From Bryopsis sp. KO-2023 (taxonomy: Eukaryota > Chlorophyta > Ulvophyceae > Bryopsidales > Bryopsidaceae): a stretch of DNA of 64,000 nt. Shown piece by piece: positions 43,375 to 54,649 of this stretch (position 1 is the stretch's first letter; every line of letters begins with the position of its first letter). The DNA lies in NCBI GenBank assembly GCA_030272585.1, contig BSYQ01000008.1:2170001-2234000 (forward strand). Reading direction: 5' to 3'. The position numbers and the translations under genes were made by a program. The notes under the pieces are model-generated. The model was not told where the DNA came from. It was given only the letters and a program-made list of their open reading frames with translations, and searched no databases.

Positions 43375-44377
43375 CTGCGATTACACGCCCCCTGTGTTGG
43401 TCTCCGATTCGCCAGGCTTGAAAGTGAGCTGCACGAAGGATTTATCGTCGCGCGCGTTTAAAAAAAACACGCACCTGTAGTTTGGCAATCGCAACGTGCG
43501 ATGGAAAGGAAAAAGAGCGCCGCGATCGCAGCGCCATATGAAGCTTTGTTAACGAAATGCATACTGTGTCACTCCAGAGCTCGTTCTGTGTTTGAACCTG
43601 TTTTGCTGAAATAGATACGAAACCTGTCGGAGCTAAGTGTGGGAAAGTTTACTCCGACCGACAGAAAAAACGCCACCATCGGCACGAAAGTGTGACCAAC
43701 CGCACTGACATCATTGTACTGACATGTGTATATTTTTTGGGCTTTTTCTGGAATGTGTCTTTGATCAAAATGCAAATTCAAGGAATTTATTTCAAGGGGT
43801 GGAAAAAAATTATCCAAGAGCTGATGAAAAGCACACCAAGACATGAAAATGTGCATTTATTCATGCATGTCTAAAGACAGTGTGACTCTTGAACACCAAA
43901 TGAGTATTGTCAATGGAACTCTTACCTTTCCATCATGGAGCGAAATCTGCAGAACATCGACTGCAAAACTCCCTCCATCATCATCAAAGGTGTCATGTCC
44001 CAATAATCACAGCAGGTAAGACTCTTCCTGGCCACCATTCAAACTCTCAGGAAGCGGGACTGCTTGGGAATGGCAAAAAATAGCTCACCAAAAGAAGAGT
44101 GAAAGAAGCCCAGATGAAGCTGGGGTGTTCCGAACACAACAACTTCCTACCAACCTGGGATGGCTTCTTTTGGAACTGGCGTTGCGATTCATTGCGGGCT
44201 TCCCCACCCAGGAACAAGAAAGTCCCCTTGTCCCTCAGTCCTGGTGAGGTCTCCACTGACAAAACACCTGAAAGGATCAAAACACCATTTCATTATCGAG
44301 CAGTGGGATAATAAACACAACCAAAACACAACACCAAACAAACATAATCACATAAACAGCACCAGTCAAACACGCAC

Positions 44378-44780
44378 CGGTGCGGGACGAGTGGTACCAA
44401 TCGTTTGTTCAGGATGGCTCCATTCTTCCTGAATCGTTGGCAGCCGTACTCCTCCAAAAGGCAGCGTGATAGGCGTCGGCGTTCTCCTGGGCTGACCAAT
44501 CGCCTCGCGTTCCTCTGCAAAAATCAATAGAGTCAAAGGTTCGCATGAAATTGAGAACAAAATTGTGTGCTGGGATAAGAAACGTCATGACGATGCTGAT
44601 CAGCAACCCACGTGGTAGCCACGCGATAAACCTCCGGGGCAGTTGAATGCTGTTGTTCAGCAGATGAACGTTGTTATTGAAGTCACGGTTCGCCAATTGG
44701 GTGGCGACAAACCGGGCCAACTTCTTGACCCCCGACACAGCCAAAATCGAAGCTCCTGCGAAAAGTAGGCTACGAAGCAT
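44378..44780 (-). CDS. Gene D copy 2: small protein with N-terminal hydrophobic segment (partial model)
   Basis: Exons 44612-44780 (MLRSLLFAGASILAVSG start) and 44378-44514 (EEREAIGQ to RPAP) mirror copy 1 exactly in length (169 and 137 bases) and phase. Amino-acid differences from copy 1 are mostly conservative (e.g. RDFNNNVHLL versus RDHNNNIHLL). Coding continues through SPGLRDKGTFLFLGGEARN at about 44153-44250. It perhaps continues to a small exon ending ISLHDGK near 43930, followed by stop and AATAAA at about 43855-43862. Borders there are unresolved. Function unknown; the N-terminal segment suggests membrane or organelle targeting. Confidence 0.5.
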
Positions 44781-44886
44781 GTTGACAGTCACGGGACAAA
44801 AAAACGGCAACGACGTGTTGGCTTGTGCTGTTAACACTTGCGACCCCACGTCAAACATTTACTCGCATACCTCGCTGATAAGTACA

Positions 44887-44932
44887 GCCCCAGTTTCTGT
44901 CAGTCGGACAGAGGACTGACAGAAACTGGGGC
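44887..44932. promoter_or_regulatory. Perfect 19-bp inverted repeat upstream of gene D copy 2
   Basis: Arms 44887-44905 and 44914-44932, identical to 3264-3309. Confidence 0.5.
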
Positions 44933-45157
44933 CGACAGAAACAGCGCCAGTTAGAGAGCGCCACTGAATAAGATGGATCGATCAGGTGAAAAAGTGAACT
45001 TGATGGGTCTGCGGAGTTCAGAAAACACACATCTTTTGGCTGTTCCCTCGCCAAGGACCCCAAGAGCTTCAAAACCTTTTTTTCAACACCACCAAAAAAG
45101 TAGAAAACCACCGACCCCCCCTCTGTTTTCCCAAAGCGGCGGCAAGGGGACTCGACA

Positions 45158-45454
45158 ATGTTGATAGTGGTCGCGCTCTGGATGGTTAGTTTTTGTGGGA
45201 GTGCGAGGAGATCACACACCAACGAACTTCCTTCGCACCTCCCCGTGTCAACGAGATTCGCTCCCTTTCCCCCACCTCCGAGGCAACAGGATCCTGTTGC
45301 CTTCGAGGAGTCGGGGATCGCTGAAATTTCACCCGGGCTGGATGTTCAGCAGGAAAAGAGCTTCAACGATTTCTGCATAGAGCTCGTGAGGAACATGGAA
45401 AATTGGCCTCGGCATCATATGTTCTGCATTCTTTTTATTGCTTCAAAGCAATAA
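45158..45454 (+). CDS. Possible small secreted protein
   Basis: 98 codons from ATG 45158 with a plausible signal peptide (MLIVVALWMVSFCGSA), a Pro-rich stretch (FAPFPPPPRQQDP) and an acidic helix (QEKSFNDFCIELVRNMENW). It starts just beyond the edge of the duplicated block. No homologue recognised; coding status rests only on the signal-like N-terminus. Confidence 0.3.
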   Translation: MLIVVALWMVSFCGSARRSHTNELPSHLPVSTRFAPFPPPPRQQDPVAFEESGIAEISPGLDVQQEKSFNDFCIELVRNMENWPRHHMFCILFIASKQ

Positions 45455-45459
45455 CATAT

Positions 45460-46360
45460 TCTTTTCTTTTTTTCTTTGAATAAATAAAGATGGAAATTGC
45501 CCAGTTGCATCCAAATAACAACTCTCCACCACAAAACTCTCATCACAATCGAGAATAAATCCCCCACTGCCAAAAAAAAAACCCAATGACACTGGTCCCA
45601 GATGATGTTTTTTCAACATCACCTAAAAATGGAACTTGAAAAAAAAAAGGCACCACCTAACGATACTTCTCAACCGCACTTGCAACAACCTCTCCTTTTA
45701 TTTTTTTTTTGGATTTTCCACTCTTTCTTTTCGAAATAGCTTTTTTTTACTATGATTATTCAAAAGATTTTTTTCCCCAATCACTCCCATAAATTTCAGT
45801 GGACCTGTTCTCTAGAAACGAGAAAGGTAAAAAACACACTGACAGCAAAATATCTGGTTGACTTTTTTTTTTCTTTTTACTTTTTTCAGCAATATAATGA
45901 TGCTCCATGGCATCTCTCCTGGAACACACCCAGTCTTTGAAATCACTCACTCAAAAAACTAGCAAGTCAATCAAATAAATCATATTGTGATTGACATTTA
46001 TCCTTTCAACCCCCCAGGGTATCATAAAATACCAAAACGAAAATCCCTCAGTTTGATCTTCTCATCTCATGACACAACCATATAGTGAAAAACAAAATAC
46101 CAAATAATCCATCCCATCCCACCACAGTACACCTCATCTCATATTGTACACCTGTCAAATCACAAAAGCTCCAAAAAACAAAAGACAAGATACTGGGGGC
46201 TTCTTCCAAACGATATTCGACTCACTAGCTCATGATTCTGCTCCTTCCCAAGCCAAAGGCCCTGGCGAGAGCATTGTTTTCTATCGTTGCAATGAACTCG
46301 TCAAGAATTGCCTCATCGCACAGGCAACCTGCGACAGCCGAACTGCTATCAGTGCCCAAC
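45460..46360. other. AT-rich intergenic region
   Basis: Poly-A/T runs, no gene supported. Confidence 0.4.
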
Positions 46361-46362
46361 TT

Positions 46363-46397
46363 AGGATAAACGGGCTCTTGAAGAGCCCGTTTATCCT
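46363..46397. terminator. Perfect 17-bp palindrome after the kinase stop codon
   Basis: Arms AGGATAAACGGGCTCTT (46363-46379) and its complement (46381-46397) with one base between. It begins 23 bases downstream of the minus-strand kinase stop (46420). It could be a 3'-end hairpin or a tiny element. Confidence 0.35.
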
Positions 46398-46419
46398 CTC
46401 ACAACAACAGGTAAAACTT

Positions 46420-47290
46420 TTATTCGCTGTCAAGTGTTTTGCTCGAAGGGGACAGCTTTCCGGATTCCACAATGTTATTGTACTCCCGGATGACGGTTCC
46501 CTTTTCGCAGAATGACAGGTTCTGTTTGAAAAATGGGTGGCATTTGGCCTCCTCCAACGTCATCCTGGATTGGCTGTTTCTGATGAGCAGCCGCCGGATG
46601 AAATCCAAGCAGCTGGCCGAGGGGTTTCCCAAAGAATCTGCTGGAACCCTCATCGGCTTCCGGAAAACAGCTTCCTTGACATGCATCAAATTTTTTTGCA
46701 AGGCCTCCTCTTCTGTCCCCCTGATGTGAACACATCACAATAATAACACTTCAGCCAGCTTTTTAAATTAAAAAAAAGAAAAAAATCTCTGAAATCTCTG
46801 TCGTTTTTTTCCTTTGGCAGTTGTTGTGCCATGATTTTGCTTAACGAGTTCAAAGCATCCAACACACAGGGAAAAATCATATTGATTTGATTTTGATCCA
46901 GTTGGCGATGCTCATTGTGGTAAGCTTTCTCTCCAGGGTATTCTTCCTCCACAAAATGGAAGAAAGTCAAGGTGACATCAGGTAGAACAAACAAACAAAC
47001 AAACATCAAATTACATTGTGTAGGAGATGCCGCTCTCCTCTTATAACGATAGATAATGATCCAATCTATTCCCATAGAATCAAGTAGAACAGGTTGATCC
47101 CAAGGGACCACATGTCCGCTTCGAAGCCGTAGTAGCCCCAGAGAACCTCCGGAGCCATGTAAACAGGGGTGCCACACCGACCCCGTATGACATCCTTTGG
47201 CCTGCCTGCACCACCCAAACCATGTGGGTGATCGCCTGTCAGTCTGGTGGGTTCAAGAAGTCGGAAGACTTTCCCCTTGCCAATCAAACT
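46420..47290 (-). CDS. Serine/threonine protein kinase, C-terminal exons
   Basis: The last exon 46420-46720 (acceptor ACATCAG|G) encodes the C-lobe: LMHVKEAVFRKPMRVP, CLDFIRRLLIRNSQSRMTLEEA and CHPFF (subdomains X-XI), then a tail ending at TAA. An exon around 47071-47200 carries GRCGTPVYMAPEVL (activation segment and APE) and GFEADMWSLGINLFYL (subdomain IX). Between them a stretch with EEEYPGEKAYHNE at about 46920 may be another exon. N-lobe exons with the Gly-loop, Lys and HRD/DFG motifs were not found with confidence upstream. It resembles CAMK-type kinases. Substrate unknown. An intron carries a copy of the TTTG-type interspersed repeat (46985-47028). Confidence 0.65.
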
Positions 47291-47294
47291 GGTA

Positions 47295-47775
47295 AACGCA
47301 CCCCATCAGGTTTGATTGCATTTGTACAAGAAGGGAGTCAAGGATTGAATAAGATTATTTAAATTTACATAATCTAAATTTACATCATAAACCTCAATTG
47401 ACCTGTTGTCAATTCACAAAGGGGAAAAAAGTTTACGATCCAAAAGGATAATAACAACTCCATTTCTTGACATTTCTTGAACGAAAACAGTCAGCCGTCG
47501 TTCCCCTTACCAACAACGCCTTGAAAAACTGAATCTGTCAACTGACAGTCAGTTGATCCATTCAGTTGACTTCCAATAGACCCCAAATTCCCCCCTGATT
47601 AGTAAGCACTCAAAACAAACAAACAAATCAGCTGTTCATCTTGTTTGAATCAACATCTATTGCACAAGATAAACCAACGTCCACGTGAAGAAAAAACAAA
47701 CGAGGAGCGCTACCGTTGGTTTCACAGCTTCATACGTCCACCGTTTCCGCACAGCCGGCTGGAAACGTCGTCAAT
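47295..47775. other. Intergenic region between LRR gene and kinase
   Basis: No clear exon; the N-terminal part of the kinase may hide here or be absent. Confidence 0.3.
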
Positions 47776-47781
47776 ACATGA

Positions 47782-50700
47782 TTAACCGAGCAAAGAAAAA
47801 GCTTCACCGACTCCCAGCACAATCGATAGTTGCGACAGCACCAAGGTCGATGCCAACACCCACAAAGGCACATCATGGTGGGCTCCCACCATGTCGAAGA
47901 ACTCGGCCAGCGGCAAGTTGAACACGATACTCTGAAACACTGCTTGGAACGCGGAGGCGGTGAGGCCTTGCAATAAGATCCTCCAGTACAGCCACACTCT
48001 CAAATCTATTTCAGACGTGACGCAAGGGATTTTTCTTCCTGTGAGCGTGTGGAACAGACCTGCCAATTCCAACACCAACGGCGCGGCGAGTACAATGAGC
48101 ATAGTGCTCAAGCAACGCGAGAAACGCCCTCGTCTGAAACGCCAAGAAAACCAAGCGGTGTCCAGCATCCCAGGCTCGCTCTCCCTTGCATCGCTGGGAA
48201 AACATGCGTGTGTTTCTGTGTGTTTTATTGATATCCAGAACGACAGCATGAAAACAACGTAGTGAAGCAGTCCGATTCCAAGCATAACTTTCGCAAAGAG
48301 AGACGGAAATGTTTCCACGATCAGCCACACACAAGAGCAAATTGCGCCGAGCGATACCACTCCAAATGACCTGTGCACGACGCCTGCGAAAAGGGATCCA
48401 CGCTCCGACCCAGAATAAACCCAAAGGCACAGCAACGCAAAAATGACCAGGCCAAAAGCCATCCACGAAAACCCAGTGGCAAGGGCAAAGTCGATCCCGC
48501 AACCGAACTTTTTTGGGTAGCTGCACAACCGCAGTTGGAAATCCATGCTGCAAAACTGAAGCCGCGTAGGGTCTGGAGGGGTGGTTCGCAAGCATATTTC
48601 CACGTCTTCCAGCCACCTCATTTTGTCAAACACAGGAGTGAGTTGTAACTGGAGGCGGTCGGACGGGGACGTTCCCTCGATAGCCATCGTCGTCAGCTGG
48701 GTCAGGTTCGCCCAGGCCTTCGGAATTACCCACTCGAGGGTCGGATCAAGCTCGATTCGAAGATGCTCTAGTCCAGTGGACAGATCTTCCGGCAAACCCG
48801 AATCGGTAATGTTCAGTTGTTTCAAATGTGGCAAGGCGCTTGTGGACAGTTCCCCTTGGCCAAACCTGATGCCCTGTGTCGTCAGAACCTCCAGGTTGGG
48901 TGGAAAGATCATACCAATGCTTTTGGCGCTTGTGGGACCCTTTGGGCAGTCTTCGGTGGACGGCTTCGTCAAGGTGAAATTTCGAAGTCGTTGGAGAGTG
49001 CCTAAACCTGCCAGCCAACCTGAGGGAAACGCAACAGTCGGACACTGAGCACCAGTATTTGGCAGATAATACATCATACTTTTACTTTGAATGTGGAAAA
49101 TAGTCGTTGCAGTCTTTCTTCAAAACAGTTTTTCACACTGGCACGGCATCCACAGTCCTTCCTGAACGACCAAAACATAAAACCAAGCGGTTCTTTTTTC
49201 CATTATGAATTCCGGTTCGTTTGTTTGGCAGGGTGCACCTTACCAGGGCAACCATCTATGTGTAAGGTTTGCAAGCACGGGAGGTCCTTCAACAAATCGA
49301 AGAGCTCCTCCATGGATCGTCGACGACTTGGAAACCGCACCATCCGAACACCAGATATTTGCACAACTGAGGTGCTCGGGTGTGGGCACCCTGCCTCCTC
49401 TCCCTCCTGTCTGTCTGGCATTCGCTCGTCGTCCTGTCTGTCTGGCATTCGCTCGTCGTAGCACGGGGAGGCAATGTAATCGGAAACGAATGGGAAATGC
49501 CCGTGGTAGTCAAAATGGTAATCGAACTTCACGTCCACCTCTGTAAAGTTCGGACTGCGGGTGACGAGCCTTGCGTCGCTCTTCCCCGTCTACAGTCGAA
49601 TTGAAAAAAAAAATCCGTGCAAGATAAAAGATGACAAACAAGCAACTTTGCAGCGTTTCACACGACGACTCATATCTCGCTCGTGTTGGTTTATGCGTTC
49701 ATATTTCGCCACACCATTGTTCGCTTTCACCAACTTTGCTCACTACGGAAGGAAGTTGGAGTTATCTCTCTTGTTCAACAAGTAGAAAGCTTGGACTTTG
49801 GTAATTCTATTTCTCAATTTTTCTTTGAGGGGATTTGCTTACTCTTAAACACCGCAAGGATCTCTCACAGCCAGACCCCCTGCAGCCAAAGCCAAAGCAC
49901 AGCAAGTGCTGGGATGCGTTTGAGCTTTTCTTAACGAATTCCTCCAGCGGCTGAGGTCCTTTTTTGGGACGGCCGAAGCATAAATCGATCTCTTTCATCT
50001 TAGGCCAAACGTTTTCGTCATTCAAATCAACCGAGTCCCGCAGTCTCTCCTCGTGCACCGTGAAAACCTCGAGTTTTGTTGCTTTTGCCCACTCGCTTGG
50101 GACCTCCCCCTCGAACAAGTTTCCCGCAAGCTGCACGTGTCGCATATTCTCAGGCAACGTCTGCGGCAGATTCCCACCAATCCGCGTGCGCTCTATCACG
50201 AGCTTCTGCAGCCCTTTTGGAAGGGATGGCAAAACTGCTATTCTGCTATCAGCCCAATTCAAGTGGGATCGTTCTCGCTTTGTCGTACCAAAATCAAATT
50301 CGAAGGTCCCCCATATTTCGAGTGTTAGAAGTGAGGGCGGTAGGGCTAGCTCGATGGGATCGTCACACGAGCTTCCACATCTATCCTTTTTAAGCAATCT
50401 GGCCAGGTGAGTGCCTCTGATGTCTGCTACTAGACCTTTGACTGGCAGCCTTCGGAAATCATCGGAGGTTAAAACGGCTTTGGTGTAGGACACAACAAAC
50501 AAACAAACATCGGATTGAGGAAGAATACTAAATTTTGTTTGAGATGAACCCGAAACTAGGTAAGTTTGATATGATTTCAAAACTCCCAAACCAAACCAAA
50601 AAACTCCCAAGATTTGGCAATTGCAAACAAACAAACAAACATAAATTACATTGTGGAGGAGAATCGCCAATCTGGCAATTGCATTGAAAAGCGTGGGGAC

Positions 50701-51671
50701 TCTTACTCAGTGCTGAAACACCATGGGCATCGATGGTTGCGAGACAAGGAAGAGAGTGGAGCCTCTGCACAAAATCGTCGAAAAGTGATTCGTCCAAAGT
50801 TCTGTCGTGGTGGGCTAAGAATGCGCGGGAACCGAGACGCAGTCCTGTGATGGACCGAGGTTTTCCAGAGCCAACCCATCCCTCAGGTTTCCCAAGGAGC
50901 GCCTATACCACACCACACAACAAGGTTTTCATAAAGTCGCTTCCAGTTGACGCAGATTATCTTAATCAGAAGGAAATCCAGATACAGATACAGATACTTC
51001 ACTTATTCGAGTGAACGTTCTATTTTCGTTTTGTTTGCCCAGATCCAACTCCTCAAAAACCAATGAAAACTGTAACTGATATCGAAAGTGTATTTCATGG
51101 AGGTCAACCTCCGAGACCAAGAACTCTTCCTTAACCACATTCACCAACGTAACCCCCCCCCCCCCCGAACAAAAAAAGCAAATTTGCTCGTTTAAACATT
51201 TCGTTGCGTTCCAACGCAATGGTACCGACCGCATCGCAAGCGGGCTTCAAAATCGGTTTCACTGGGGTCCAAGCTCCAAAAAATGTCGTCTCCTCATTGG
51301 AATACGAGCTGCAAGTTTTTTTTGTAGACAGTCCTCCTTCAATCAGCCACTCCAAAAACGATGCATCCTTTGTAGAGAACGAATCGCCCTGGAAGAGAGA
51401 GCAAAACCGCAGGGATCCATCTCAAGTTATTCAATCGACATACTCCGCGCAGGACGTTGGAAGGGGGGGGGGGGCACCCCGTTCCTTCATTGCATCGCGT
51501 GACTAGCGAAACAACACCCAGCCCCAGAAGAAAGAAAAAACATCGTCAATCGTTACACAGTTTTTCAAGCTTTTGGTTCACCTCGCAAGGGACGAAGCCC
51601 GCAATCGTTTCAAAAGGCAGCAGCGATATGAGAAGGGCCACCACGGCGGCGTGCAATCGCAAGGTCGTCAT
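47782..51671 (-). CDS. Leucine-rich-repeat protein with signal peptide and polytopic membrane C-terminus
   Basis: Exons that fit in phase: 47782-49019, 49244-49589 and one ending at 49843 (donor AGA|GTAAGC) and starting near 50430. An exon near 50690-50850 (LRLGSRAFLAHHD to ATIDAHGVSALS) and a first exon 51582-51671 with signal peptide (MTTLRLHAAVVALLISLLPF) also appear to belong. Exons around 51000-51350 are unresolved; a C12 run at 51464-51475 disturbs the frame there. LRR-like segments include LPPSLLTLEIWG, LPKGLQKLVIERTRIGG, MRHVQLAGNLFEGEVP and LPCLQTLHIDG. The last exon adds LRRs, a Cys cluster (CSMDFQLRLCSY, FGCGID) and about seven hydrophobic helices from about residue 210 of that exon to the end. 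It looks like a cell-surface receptor or sensor: an extracellular LRR domain joined to a multi-pass membrane domain. No named family recognised. DERMPDRQ is tandemly repeated. Confidence 0.7.
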
Positions 51672-51719
51672 ATTGGGCCCGCCGAAGACCCAAAGAGCTC
51701 CAGCGATGCCTTTGAATGA

Positions 51720-52400
51720 TTAGCCACTGGAAGTATGAAGCGACAGCCCAAAAGAACAGGTCCCATCAATGATCTACACCCAACATGTAACTGTCCTCAG
51801 CTGGTATGAATCTGTGGAATCGTATACTGGACAGTACCAGGATGCACGTTCTTGATTCAGACGGCACGGCACCAACGGAGAAGTCGTCGAGAGCACGTGA
51901 TGACTTGGTGAAAAAAAGCCTTGATCATTGTAGTAGGATTCTTCTCCACAGTGCAATTCGATGTTTACTGGTTCATTTGTTTGTTTGAACTTGAAGGAGA
52001 GCATCTCCTCCACAATGAGTGGGAAAAAGCTTTAGGGAAAAAGGAACACTGCTAATTTAGGATGGATCGAAGGAGCCTTTGGTTATTTTTCGTTTTCCGT
52101 TATCGAGAGTGGCTATTCTCTTCCTGTTGAATTCACAGTCTTTTTTTCAGTTTCGTCTTTGTCAGGACTCATACCCCTGTCTGACACACGGAGTCCCACA
52201 ATTACCGGCGAAGGGGAGAAATTCTTACAACAGCACTTATTTTTCTATTCCTCCAGTTGTCACAAAATTCATCGCCTTCGTCCTCCCAGTTTTCGACCTC
52301 AGTTTCCGACTGTGAATCCCAATATATCGTCAAAATAACTTAATCAGATCTTCCTAAACATCCCAGAGTCTTTACTCCCATCTGGATTGTTTGAAAAAAG
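51720..52400. other. Intergenic region with interspersed repeat copies
   Basis: Two inverted partial copies of the TTTG/ACATTGTGKAGGAGA-type repeat at about 51940-52015. No gene. Confidence 0.4.
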
Positions 52401-52406
52401 CTAATT

Positions 52407-52710
52407 CAGTTGGGTAGTTGCTGTTCAGTTTGTACAGTTAGAACTCTGGGTTGTGGTATTTGAATGGACTTTGGTTGGAACAGGGGTCGTACTTTTTACT
52501 GTAAAAATGTGAATTCAACAATTGTGACAAAAGATCCTCCCTTCTCTTCTGAGACCCCAGGTTCGAATCCTCGTTTTCATTACCCTTTAATTGCCTTTCA
52601 TTTCCTACATCCTACACCATAAAAAGTACTACCCCTGTTCCAACCAAAGTCCCTTCAAATACCACAACCCAGAGTCCTAACTGTAAAAACTGCCAGTAAC
52701 TACCCAACTG
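52407..52710. mobile_element. Palindromic MITE-like element with about 95-bp inverted arms
   Basis: CAGTTGGGTAGTT at 52407 pairs with AACTACCCAACTG ending at 52710. The arms continue through ACTCTGGGTTGTGGTATTTG, GGACTTTGGTTGGAACAGGG and GTACTTTTTA. The central about 110 bp includes GGTTCGAATCC (52560-52570), a tRNA B-box-like word. No target duplication is clear. Confidence 0.75.
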
Positions 52711-53027
52711 GATTGCCAAAAACTCCACACTCCACAATGTATCGTTTCGAAACCGTGAAAGTTTTCCCTAAAATTAAGTTATGTTCGTAATTATGTTTGT
52801 TTGTTCGTGTCCCGTAAAGCGATAATTGCCGTACGTCGCACGCCAGGCCAATTTTCATATGGGATCCAAAATGACTAAAATGAGAGTGTCCGCCCTCACG
52901 TCACCCAACATGTGAGGATGCCACGTGGTTGCTTCTCGGCTTCCCCACACTGCTCACCCCAGCCACATAAATCCACCCAACCGACCCGAATCAACAAGCC
53001 CCCCCTCAACCCCCCGCAGCGCATCCG

Positions 53028-54643
53028 ATGTCTATCGTGGTTGGAGAAGACGTTTCTTTGTTCGAAGCTCTGGCCCGCTCTTTCGATCATCGATCGCACA
53101 CTTCCCTCCGAATTCCGCAAGGCGAGGATGGTTACGATGAGGTGCGCATTTACGCCGGCCGCCTCTTCGACAAACAGAAGGATGGCACCCTCGCCCAGTA
53201 TTCTTTGACCAACAACATCGCGCCGAGGATCACTGGCTGCGGGGATTACACCTGTGGAGGCACCCGCTGCCCTGATTGCAACAGCGGCTATGATGACGGC
53301 GACGAGCTGGAGGAGTGGCAGTGCGTAGTCAGTCCTGGGAACTGCCTGGTGCCTTTCCAATTCGAGGGGAAGAGGCTTTGGATGTTGACACGAGAAGAGG
53401 GGCCTCCTGTCGCTCAACGGTGTGGTGGTCCGGTGAAGTTGATCGAAGTCATTCTGTTCGCTCCTGGGAGGGGCTCGATCGATGTCCTGAAATCGTTCGT
53501 CAAGAAGGCGCGCATCGAAGTTTTGCGAACTCCCAAGGGAGGGAGGTTCGGTCTGTACCGGTGGCATTTGAAACAAGCCTTCTGGGTATACTACGGAGAT
53601 CACCCCGGCCGCGACCCCAGCACCTTGATTTTGCCTCAAGACATGTGCACCCAAATTCTGTCGGACCTGAAGGACTTCTTCTCAGTGGAGACGCGCAAAT
53701 GGTACATAAGCCGAGGGATCCCTTATAAGCGCAGCCTGTTGCTGTATGGACCTCCGGGGTCTGGGAAGAGCTCCGTTATCAAAATGGTGGCCAGCGAATG
53801 TGGGAGGAGCGTGTGCTATTTACAGCCTGCCGGTATGTCTGACTCTGCCCTGGCGGATGCCGTGGAGGATCTGCCCAGGAGGACGGTGCTTGTTCTGGAG
53901 GACGTCGACGCCTTGTTCGCTGCGGGCAGGGAATCCACCAAGAAACAGAAGCTGACCTTCTCGGGCGTCTTGAACACGCTGGATGGTTTGCTCAGTCCTC
54001 AAAACGGACAGCTGATCATCATGACAAGCAACCACCCTGAAAAGCTCGATCCCGCAATGGTGAGAAGCCACCCTATTCTTGTTCCAGAAAAATCATTCAC
54101 CCTATTCTTGTTCCAGAAAAATCATGGTTCTTGGTGTGTTTGTTTTCCCTCCATTTTTCCCCCCCCAGAAACGTCGATTCAATTCAAGTCGCAGGACCGC
54201 GTGGGGTCAGTTCCGAGAACAAGTTTGGAATGGTGTTGCGACAATCTCCTCCACAGCCTAACGTAGTTTGGTTGCTTGAACAGATTCGGTCCGGCCGCGT
54301 GGATCGTCGTTTCGAGCTGTCCAGCCCAACCACAGATCAAGCCGAAAGAATGTTCCACGCCTTCTATCCCGACGCCGCCTCCACCCAAGATGGCCAACAA
54401 GCCGCCGAGACGTTCGCTCAAAAATGCCTGGCCGCCACAAAACTCTCCGATTATCCGTTGAGCATGGCTTCCTTGCAGAACTATTTCATTTTGGGCCGAG
54501 GGCTCGATCACAAAACCTTTTTGGAAAAGCTGCCGGAGTTTATCGATGATGAGCTGGCCATCAGCAATTTCGCTAAGCACCCAAAAAACACCACGGTCGA
54601 AAAAGAAAACGGTGGAGTGGATGGTTGCGAAAACGGGTCTTGA
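53028..54643 (+). CDS. BCS1-like AAA ATPase
   Basis: Two exons, 53028-54059 and 54284-54643 (AATG|GTGAGA and GAACAG|ATT), give 463 residues. The BCS1-type N-terminal part ends with RRGIPY-like SRGIPYKRSLLLYG. Then come Walker A GPPGSGKSS, Walker B VLVLEDVDALF, SGVLNTLDGLL, IIMTSNHPEKLDPAM and, across the junction, IRSGRVDRRFEL, followed by the small AAA subdomain. BCS1 proteins are AAA translocases that insert the Rieske protein in mitochondria; cytosolic relatives exist. I see no obvious N-terminal transmembrane helix. The N-terminal domain has an unusual Cys cluster CGDYTCGGTRCPDC (C-x4-C-x4-C-x2-C). The intron contains a 28-bp tandem duplication (CACCCTATTCTTGTTCCAG). Confidence 0.88.
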
Positions 54644-54649
54644 TGGTGT

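Larger units (their letters stand above)
43711..45005 (-). repeat. Segmental duplication, copy 2 (matches 2146-3380)
   Basis: Same orientation as copy 1, about 41.5 kb away. It contains the second copy of gene D with its upstream hairpin. Confidence 0.85.
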
